This document shows, piece by piece, positions 5,940-11,613 of a stretch of DNA of 11,613 nucleotides. Position 1 is the first letter of the stretch. Every line of letters begins with the position of its first letter. Under the pieces are notes generated by a model. The model made no database searches, was not told the DNA's origin, and saw only the letters and a list, made by a program, of their open reading frames with translations. The stretch is taken from contig DUHJ01000129.1 of NCBI GenBank assembly GCA_013330925.1, positions 1-11,613 of the forward strand. Direction: 5' to 3'. The DNA is from Candidatus Poseidoniaceae archaeon (GTDB lineage Archaea; Thermoplasmatota; Poseidoniia; Poseidoniales; Poseidoniaceae). The position numbers and the translations under genes were made by a program.

Positions 5940-7022
5940 TCAAACCGCAGTGTTCCCTCGAACGCGCTCGGTCCACCAATGAGCGAGCAGTTTCGCCGCT
6001 TCGTTCGCTCCGTCATCGAACGGTGCCTCATGAGGCATGTCCCCAAGATTGGCGCGTTGGATCAAGTCCGCTCGGAACTCACCGACCCTCACGGATTGGA
6101 TGTTGCCATGCAAAGTGGCGGCCAATCGAGCGTTGATGTCTTGCTCAATTTGCCCGGGTTCTGGCACAACAACGGTGGTGCAGCCAAGATGAGCCACTTC
6201 TCCGATGAGTTGGGATCCGGCCGTGGACACCACCACGTCCGCGGTCCTCAGGTCGTCCATGAAGCCCCGCTCACTGAAGCCCTTGGCCTCCACATGGCTC
6301 GGTGCACCGCTCGGGTGAACACCGTACAATCTGACATTGAGGTCCGCCTTCTTTGCGCCCTCAAACAATTCGTCGAGTATCTTTTCCGTCGCACCGCGAA
6401 GGTACGCCAAAACATGCGTGCCTCGCGGCTCCCACACGGCCTCCTTCAATCCGTTCCTGAGGACAGGCCCGACGAGATGTGCCTCCTTGTCCCGCAATGG
6501 CAGTGCGAAGGGTTTCGATACAATCGTCAGATCCGCACGGCCAAGGAACAACCGCGCGAGCAACGCAATTGGGATGGATCGAATGCGGTGAACCAATGAG
6601 AGGTGTTTTTTCATGGTGCACACCGAGGCGAAATGTTGGCTGTTGAAGCACACCAAAGGTCGGCCAAGTGAGCGAGCGGCGCTAGGCATGACGGGTTCAA
6701 AATCGGAGATCACCATGTCAGGTGCCCACGAACGTAACGCCTCGACCACCGGTCGAGCCACACGACGTCGCATGAGGATAAACTTGGCATTCTTGGCCAG
6801 GGTGCGCCCTATTGCGACACCACGTCGGCCGTACACAAAACGAGGGACGGGGAGGTGATGAACCGCTTGCTCACCAAACCGCTCGACCAACAGGGGCAAG
6901 GCGTCACCTGATGTGAAGAAACGAACCTCGTGGCCTTGTTCAATCAACTGAAGCCCGAGACCGATGGCTCGAATGCAGTGTCCACGGCCTTCGCCAGCCA
7001 AACCATAGGCGATTTTGGCCAT
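5940..7022 (-). CDS. GT-B glycosyltransferase, MurG/MJ1255-like (GT28)
   Basis: A 360-residue GT-B enzyme that transfers sugar from a nucleotide-sugar to a lipid or other acceptor, probably at the inner face of the membrane. The N-terminal acceptor lobe opens MAKIAYGLAGEGRGHCIRA, with the GEGRGH loop (residues 10-15) typical of the MJ1255/MurG group. The C-terminal donor lobe has GFMDDLRTADVVVSTAGSQ (253-271), then EVAHLG around E275 and VVVPEPGQIEQDINARLA (284-301), the GT28 donor-sugar signature including the E-Q-x-x-N-A block. A cluster of hydrophobic and basic residues near 139-161 could touch the membrane. The ATG at 7022 lacks a Shine-Dalgarno. It is divergent from the GT-C membrane protein and flippase, which points to envelope glycan or glycolipid assembly. 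Donor and acceptor cannot be told from sequence. Confidence 0.9.
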   Translation of the reverse strand: MAKIAYGLAGEGRGHCIRAIGLGLQLIEQGHEVRFFTSGDALPLLVERFGEQAVHHLPVPRFVYGRRGVAIGRTLAKNAKFILMRRRVARPVVEALRSWAPDMVISDFEPVMPSAARSLGRPLVCFNSQHFASVCTMKKHLSLVHRIRSIPIALLARLFLGRADLTIVSKPFALPLRDKEAHLVGPVLRNGLKEAVWEPRGTHVLAYLRGATEKILDELFEGAKKADLNVRLYGVHPSGAPSHVEAKGFSERGFMDDLRTADVVVSTAGSQLIGEVAHLGCTTVVVPEPGQIEQDINARLAATLHGNIQSVRVGEFRADLIQRANLGDMPHEAPFDDGANEAAKLLAHWWTERVRGNTAV

Positions 7023-7089
7023 GTTCGACCAAGGCCATGATAGGGCATCTTTTCTTCCGCAGTGACCTCAATATTCTACCATAGATTCC
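7023..7089. promoter_or_regulatory. divergent promoter region between the two glycosyltransferases
   Basis: A 67-bp spacer containing CAATATTC at 7070-7077, an AT-rich, nearly symmetric element that reads as TATA-like on either strand. For the minus gene it lies about 48-55 bp before the ATG, giving a leader of about 20 nt. For the plus gene it fits a start inside the annotated frame (GTG 7129) better than GTG 7090. No Shine-Dalgarno is evident on either side. Confidence 0.35.
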
Positions 7090-8787
7090 GTGCACGGCCG
7101 TATTGTCTGTTGGGAAATATTTCTCACGGTGCCGGACGGCTGGCAAAGGCGCCTCGACGACCCACGGACATGGTGGCTCATCATTCTCATCGGTCTCGGC
7201 TTGCGGGGCATTGGGGCATTCATTTCTCCGCTGAGCGTGGACACGCACGTTCACGCCACGTACGTCATCAATTTCCTTGGTTCAGGCGACATTGCGCTTG
7301 ATTGGGGGCCGAACCGCAACCCGTGGAATCCTCTGGCCAGCAACCCTGGCGCTCCGGGGGCCGATATTGGCGCGACATATGCCCTTTGGCACGCTTGGAT
7401 TGGCATCTGGATTTTTTCCTTCGGAAGGTCGCAAACCAGCCTGCACGTCGCAGGGTTTGTCCTTTCCTTGGTGATGATGTTGGTGGTTTATCGCCTGACG
7501 AAGCAGCATTTTGGGAGCCATGTTGCCCTCCGTGTGACCGCATTCGCGGCCATACAACCTGCATTGGTTGCGGGATCGACGATGGCCATGAACGAGGACA
7601 TCATGGTGATGCTGATGGCACTGGCCACGCATGGCCTTCTGACCGGCCTGAAGCAGTTGGACGCACGTCAATGGCCGGTGGGTTGGTCCTACGGCGCAGT
7701 GGCCCTGGTCTGCTTTGGGGCAACCAAAGGTGCATCCATGGATCTCGTCCTTGCCGTGGCCGCAGCAGGAGCGTTCTGGGTGCTGCTTGTGCATACGCCG
7801 CAACTCCGACTGGGCGTACGCATGCGAGCAGCGCCACTTCGCTCTGTGAGCTTCATCCTCGCCGTGATGTGCGGATTGATGTTGATGGAGGCTGTGCTCA
7901 ATCCGAGTCCGGGCTGGTCCATGGCGTGGTCCGTCCGTCATCCTGAACGCTTCATTCCGGCGGTTGCGTTGTGCACCCTTGTGTTTGTCGGGCTCTGGGG
8001 TGCTGTGGGCATGTTTGCTCTGCCTTGGATGAGCATGGTCCGTCGGCGTTTGCACCTTGGTCCGGTGACTGAACGCCAACTTCACCTGTTGATGATCGTG
8101 GCCCTACCTCTGGGATTCATCGTCCTCATGAACGCCTCGTTCTGGGCATATGAAGGCTCAATTTATGGATGGGGTGTGGTCAAAACAGCGGCCGTGTACA
8201 TGCACAATGGACGCTACCTCACGGTCTTGCTTGTCCCGCTGCACTGGTTCTTTGCAGACGTCGAGCGTGACATGATTCAATCGAAACAAGTGACCGTGGT
8301 GACGGCACCGCTCCAGCAACGGATGCTTCCATCCAACAACCTCGTCCGCGTCGGCACACTGGCCACGCTGCTGATGCTGATGGTGCCGGCTTCGACCGCG
8401 CTTGGTGTGGGCATGACCTTTCACCCCGATGCCGAGCAGGAACACGTCGCAGATGCGCTTGGAGACATCATCGAACCGGAGGAGGATTTTCTTGTTGTGA
8501 CGCGGACATACGCTTCGATGAGTCGATTGTACCTGTACCACATGGGCGTCGACCCAGACAACACCGCAAACATCACCGGGCACTGGCGGAGCATGGACAC
8601 GGCATGGGATCATGAACTGCTTGGGTTTCACCAGAGTGAACACGCAGGCAATTTGACCGGCGTGGACTTGTTGGTGCTTGGGAGCGAAGTGAGCGCTGAA
8701 GGGCCGGAAGGTTGGTTGTTGCTGGATCTTGAATTGCCCGATGGATGGCGCATCTACACCTCGCCTGCCCGAACCTCGAGCACCTGA
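7090..8787 (+). CDS. GT-C fold membrane glycosyltransferase, PMT_2/GT39-like
   Basis: A polytopic membrane protein (up to 565 aa) with about ten hydrophobic segments between residues 28 and 440 and a soluble C-terminal domain of about 120 residues. The layout matches GT-C enzymes that use lipid-phosphate sugars on the outer membrane face: a first membrane helix (29-46), then an acidic residue in the first outer loop (D51 in LSVDTHVHATY), an LVVYRLTKQHFG segment (131-142), MNEDIMVML (167-175), and an HNGRYLTVLLVP block (372-383) similar to the R-Y motif in PMT-like proteins. The first codon is a GTG at 7090. The GTG at 7129 would give a cleaner cytoplasmic start (VPDGWQRRLDDPRT), and I cannot decide between them. 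It precedes the flippase gene by 54 bp and is divergent from a GT28 enzyme. Glycosyl transfer is inferred from topology and motifs; the acceptor is unknown. Confidence 0.82.
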   Translation: MHGRIVCWEIFLTVPDGWQRRLDDPRTWWLIILIGLGLRGIGAFISPLSVDTHVHATYVINFLGSGDIALDWGPNRNPWNPLASNPGAPGADIGATYALWHAWIGIWIFSFGRSQTSLHVAGFVLSLVMMLVVYRLTKQHFGSHVALRVTAFAAIQPALVAGSTMAMNEDIMVMLMALATHGLLTGLKQLDARQWPVGWSYGAVALVCFGATKGASMDLVLAVAAAGAFWVLLVHTPQLRLGVRMRAAPLRSVSFILAVMCGLMLMEAVLNPSPGWSMAWSVRHPERFIPAVALCTLVFVGLWGAVGMFALPWMSMVRRRLHLGPVTERQLHLLMIVALPLGFIVLMNASFWAYEGSIYGWGVVKTAAVYMHNGRYLTVLLVPLHWFFADVERDMIQSKQVTVVTAPLQQRMLPSNNLVRVGTLATLLMLMVPASTALGVGMTFHPDAEQEHVADALGDIIEPEEDFLVVTRTYASMSRLYLYHMGVDPDNTANITGHWRSMDTAWDHELLGFHQSEHAGNLTGVDLLVLGSEVSAEGPEGWLLLDLELPDGWRIYTSPARTSST

Positions 8788-8841
8788 ATCTATAGGGGTT
8801 ATCGAGGGAAAAGGCATCTTGGTCGGCCACCCCTCGCAAGC

Positions 8842-10341
8842 ATGCGCGAGGCACACGAGAAAGCCCCGCGCCTCATGAGGGATGCAAGCTCACACATTGG
8901 CGCCGACCTGGTTGTCCTCGCCCTTGGTGTGTTGTGCCAGATGGTGCTCGTTCGTTTGGTCACCACCTCGACATATGGCACGTGGGTCCTGCTGTGCAAC
9001 GCAGCAGGGACGCTGTTCCTGTTGGTCCACTTCGGCCTCCCAACGTTGGTCGCAAGGCACGTCCCCCGCTCACCCACGGACGCTCGGCCAATGGTTCGAC
9101 GCCTTGTCGGAGCGCAAGCAAGCCTCTTGCTGATCTGTGGTGTGGTTGGAGGCGCATTGGCGCTCAGCAGCGCATCATTTGGACTTCCGTTGGTGCTCTT
9201 TGGATTGCTCTTTCTTGACCTCGCGCTCCACCACCTCGCATCGGTCCCACGCGCTGGGCTACGTGCCCTTGGACGCGCCCCATGGGATGCTGCGGCACGC
9301 ATCATTGAGCGTGGTGTGTTGTGTGGAGGCTATGTGCTGATGCTGCTGGTTGGAGCCAATGATCTCATCCTGATTGCAGGCGTTGGCATGATCTCAAACG
9401 TTGCTTCATTCGGTGTCATCTGGTGGCTTTTTCATCGAGAAGCCCCCCCTCGTCTGGGGACGCAAGACACGTCCCCGTCTTTACGGAAGATGCTCTGGTT
9501 GGGTCTGCCAATTTTTCTGACCATGTGGTTTCAACGAACACTTTGGGACGTGAACGAGTACTTTCTCGCGGCGTGGAACGGGCTCAACGCGGTTGCGACC
9601 TATCACGTTGCTTGGGTGGTCATCGGTGGCGCCCTGTCCATACCTCTCGCCATGCGTCAAGCCATGCTGCCGGTGTTCAGCGCGTGCAAAGATGACCGAG
9701 CAGCGTTGTTGACCGAGGTTCGACGCTCAACGCGCATCTTGCACGCCATCCTTCCGCTGGGCTTGCTGATCCTCGTCGGAGGCAGTTTGCTGCTCATGGG
9801 CGTCGTGTTTCCTGATGCATATTTGGAAGGATCATGGCGCGGCGACTCTGCCTTAGCGTTGGTTCTGTTGATGTCTGGGGCATGGTGCCTTGGCGTCCTG
9901 GCCTCTCCGTTCTCTGTTCTCGTGCTCTTGCAGCCAAACACGTGGCGGTATGCTGGATTGCACGGTAGCGTGTTGTGCCTTGGCATCATCGCAGCGGCCC
10001 TTCTTGTGACCCCGTTTGGCTTACTCGGGGCGGCAGCCTCGTGTCTGGTGGCGATGACCGGTCGCCTGCTTCTTGGCATCAAAATGAGCGGAGTCTGCCG
10101 TGATTTGTGCCAGGGTTGGATGCGTCCTGCTCTGGCCACGACAGGCTGCGTTCTTGCCGCTGTGATGCTCTGGTCATCGTTCACATGGCTTGGATCTACT
10201 TCGACCATCGTGCTCTTGCTCATCATCACGATTGGATTAACCGCAGCGAATGTCATGCACTTTGTTGACGATCGACAACGCCCCACGCCTGCTGTGGTGG
10301 CCGCCACCGTGTTGGGTGCAGTGGACACGCGACGTGAATGA
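8842..10341 (+). CDS. Wzx-like polysaccharide/lipid-linked sugar flippase (MOP superfamily)
   Basis: A 499-residue, very hydrophobic protein with about 12-14 predicted membrane helices, ordered as in the polysaccharide biosynthesis (Wzx/RfbX) branch of the MOP exporters. After a short basic N-terminus comes an amphipathic first helix with VLVRLVTTSTYGTWVLLCNA (residues 35-54), the family's R-L-x-x-x-x-Y-G motif. The loop from about 205 to 220 (PRLGTQDTSPSLRKML) divides the two six-helix bundles, and LGLPIFLTMWFQRTLWDVNE begins the second. Such proteins move lipid-linked oligosaccharides from the cytoplasmic to the outer face. ATG 8842 is used; ATG 8875 (MRDASSHIGADL) is a plausible alternative, and neither has a Shine-Dalgarno. 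A TATA-like TCTATAG lies at 8789-8795. It is probably co-transcribed with the GT-C gene. Its TGA stop abuts the stop of the convergent NERD gene. Confidence 0.9.
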   Translation: MREAHEKAPRLMRDASSHIGADLVVLALGVLCQMVLVRLVTTSTYGTWVLLCNAAGTLFLLVHFGLPTLVARHVPRSPTDARPMVRRLVGAQASLLLICGVVGGALALSSASFGLPLVLFGLLFLDLALHHLASVPRAGLRALGRAPWDAAARIIERGVLCGGYVLMLLVGANDLILIAGVGMISNVASFGVIWWLFHREAPPRLGTQDTSPSLRKMLWLGLPIFLTMWFQRTLWDVNEYFLAAWNGLNAVATYHVAWVVIGGALSIPLAMRQAMLPVFSACKDDRAALLTEVRRSTRILHAILPLGLLILVGGSLLLMGVVFPDAYLEGSWRGDSALALVLLMSGAWCLGVLASPFSVLVLLQPNTWRYAGLHGSVLCLGIIAAALLVTPFGLLGAAASCLVAMTGRLLLGIKMSGVCRDLCQGWMRPALATTGCVLAAVMLWSSFTWLGSTSTIVLLLIITIGLTAANVMHFVDDRQRPTPAVVAATVLGAVDTRRE

Positions 10342-10344
10342 TCA
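10339..10344. other. TGATCA palindrome providing both convergent stop codons
   Basis: The flippase ends with TGA at 10339-10341 and the minus-strand NERD-S1 gene ends with TGA read from 10344-10342. The two stops form one TGATCA with no base between the genes, so any transcription terminator for either must lie inside the other gene. Confidence 0.9.
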
Positions 10345-11577
10345 CGCAAAATCGAGGTCGATTTTCTTCGGCCCGCGGATGCTGAGGATCTTCACATCGA
10401 TGGTCTTGCCCACGGCGTAGAACATGTCGATGTGGTCCATGCTCATCCCGTCCATCTTCGAAATGTGAACCATACCGGTGACTTGCCGCTCGACCAATGC
10501 GACCAGCAAGCCGTGGAAATCGTCCTTCTTCCGACCTTGGTGGTTCACCACCGTGCCCGTGTACGTTCCTCCGACCTCGAAGGCCGCGAGCGGATCGACG
10601 TCTTCTGTGGTGTCGTCGTCGGATGCGGGCGTCACGTCCTCCCAGCGAAACTTTGCTTCGTTGCCGAAGAGCACCTTGCGAACATGCTCGATCGGGTAAG
10701 TGCCTTTGCCGTCGATGCCTGAATTGTCCCACGGTTGGGTGTGCCGAACGGTCGGACCTGGCGACATGTTCTCCGTGACCTTCGAGCCGTCCCGGCAGTG
10801 GAAGGTCACGCTGAGGCGTGGACCACGGAACAAGGTGGAGAAGAACCCACCTTCCACGGCGATTTCAACGGACGAGTGATCCGCACGGGCCCACCCTTCG
10901 GGAAGGTCCTCATCGGTGAGGTCCCCCGTGTGACGTTGGCCGCCGTCAAAGGTCAGCACGTCCCACGTACCGAAGCGTCGCAGCAAAGCGTCTTGGCGGA
11001 TGATTTCCTCATCGCTTGCGGGCTCCCGTGTGGCCAGGAGCGCCTCGATCTTGGCAGGAAGGTCCGCCACCGTCGACACCTCTGGATGCGCCAACACCTC
11101 GTCGCTGAGGTTCCCCTTCGGATTAGCCAGCACCACGATGGGGAGCACCTCGAGCATCTCAACGCGGTCGATGGACAGCGAACAACGCTGCAGCATCCGG
11201 ACCTTGGCCCGCAGTTTTTCGATGACCGGTTTGGGCGGCTCGCCCTTGTCAAGCAAACGCTGTTGCACGAGGTCGTTGTTCTGCAAGAGGACGTCTCCGC
11301 CCCAATTTTTCACTTCGAGCAGGATGACGGCGCGATCGGTGATGGCGATGACGTCGACTTCACCTGACCCTCGGGGACGGTCCGGATCCGGAATGCGGAT
11401 GGCCAGATGCACGTGCTTGGTGTTGGCCACGCGCTTTGCTGCTGCGCCCACGGCGTGCTCCGCCTTCCAAGAGCGGACCTCGCGCTGCGGCATGTGCTCG
11501 CGACGGGCGGACCGGGTGGAGCGCCACCAGCCGATGCGCGCCAAGGGCCCCATGGCAGGACAACAGAACCACCCCAT
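10342..11577 (-). CDS. NERD nuclease-related domain protein with C-terminal S1 RNA-binding domain
   Basis: A 411-residue soluble protein of three parts. Residues about 36-150 are a NERD domain: WKAEHAVGAAAKRVA, then GSGEVDVIAITDRAVILLEV (71-89), giving D75 and the E88-V-K90-N pair. This is the D...ExK arrangement of PD-(D/E)xK-like nucleases, so the presumed active site looks intact. Residues about 150-330 are a middle region I do not recognise, ending in an acidic linker (DDDTTEDVD, 320-328). Residues 334-410 are an S1 OB-fold: FEVGGTYTGTVVNHQGRK, LLVALVERQVTGMVHISKM (357-375), then VGKTIDVKILSIRGPKKIDL. S1 domains bind RNA, so an RNA-directed nuclease or RNA-quality role is a reasonable inference. 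The ATG at 11577 lacks a Shine-Dalgarno; ATG 11553 or 11493 would shorten the N-terminus without touching the NERD motifs. Only 36 bp of upstream sequence is visible. Confidence 0.85.
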   Translation of the reverse strand: MGWFCCPAMGPLARIGWWRSTRSARREHMPQREVRSWKAEHAVGAAAKRVANTKHVHLAIRIPDPDRPRGSGEVDVIAITDRAVILLEVKNWGGDVLLQNNDLVQQRLLDKGEPPKPVIEKLRAKVRMLQRCSLSIDRVEMLEVLPIVVLANPKGNLSDEVLAHPEVSTVADLPAKIEALLATREPASDEEIIRQDALLRRFGTWDVLTFDGGQRHTGDLTDEDLPEGWARADHSSVEIAVEGGFFSTLFRGPRLSVTFHCRDGSKVTENMSPGPTVRHTQPWDNSGIDGKGTYPIEHVRKVLFGNEAKFRWEDVTPASDDDTTEDVDPLAAFEVGGTYTGTVVNHQGRKKDDFHGLLVALVERQVTGMVHISKMDGMSMDHIDMFYAVGKTIDVKILSIRGPKKIDLDFA

Positions 11578-11613
11578 TTGAACCGCGTGCCGGCACGAGC
11601 CGGTCGCTTCAAC

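Noticed and set aside
7282..8085. 267-codon minus-strand open frame
   Set aside because: It is antisense to the GT-C membrane protein. The composition (His, Gln, Arg-rich) is that of a complement of hydrophobic codons.
8158..8856. 232-codon minus-strand open frame
   Set aside because: It is antisense to the end of the GT-C gene, has no recognisable motif and no ribosome site.
10735..11367. 210-codon plus-strand open frame
   Set aside because: It is antisense to the NERD-S1 gene, whose domains are clear on the minus strand.
11586..11597. Perfect 12-bp palindrome CGTGCCGGCACG upstream of the NERD gene
   Set aside because: Two or three such palindromes are expected by chance in a window of this size, and only 36 bp of upstream context is visible, so it cannot be called an operator.

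Overview
The window is GC-rich (roughly 55-60% by eye), densely packed archaeal chromosomal DNA. The strongest lineage marker is a complete ribosomal protein eL15, a family of archaea and eukaryotes that bacteria lack. It is supported by a SerK-like ParB-fold protein, a stand-alone mini PRC-barrel protein and short archaeal-style intergenic spaces. The gene content and GC suggest a marine Thermoplasmatota archaeon (Candidatus Poseidoniales, Marine Group II). That placement is inference; archaeal origin is much firmer. I see no tRNA, rRNA, CRISPR array, insertion sequence or phage gene.

Region 1 (1-2624, minus strand) is a compact translation/RNA operon read right to left: eL15, a small PRC-barrel protein, ribonuclease Z, then a secreted protein of unknown function cut by the left edge. 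Junctions are short, and the downstream genes carry good Shine-Dalgarno motifs. A 266-bp divergent spacer (2625-2890) separates eL15 from region 2.

Region 2 (2891-4476) holds a SerK-like ParB-fold protein (+), a single-domain rhodanese (-) and a SpoU/TrmH-type RNA 2'-O-methyltransferase (+). Orientation flips at each gene, and the convergent ends are almost touching.

Region 3 (4491-7022, minus strand) contains a MurG/MJ1255-like glycosyltransferase followed by two tandem thymidylate-kinase paralogues. The first has a canonical P-loop. The second overlaps it by one base and has lost the P-loop lysine. The pair may form a heteromeric or regulated dTMP kinase.

Region 4 (7090-10341, plus strand) encodes a multi-pass GT-C/PMT-like membrane glycosyltransferase and a Wzx-like polysaccharide flippase. 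Both are divergent from the region 3 glycosyltransferase across 67 bp. Together these three genes look like part of an envelope glycan or glycolipid pathway: sugar transfer on the cytoplasmic face, flipping, and transfer on the outer face.

Region 5 (10342-11577, minus strand) is a NERD-domain protein fused to a C-terminal S1 RNA-binding domain. It ends stop-to-stop with the flippase on one shared TGATCA. This fusion and the degenerate kinase pair are the two items most worth following up; I find no clear-cut undescribed defence or mobile system.
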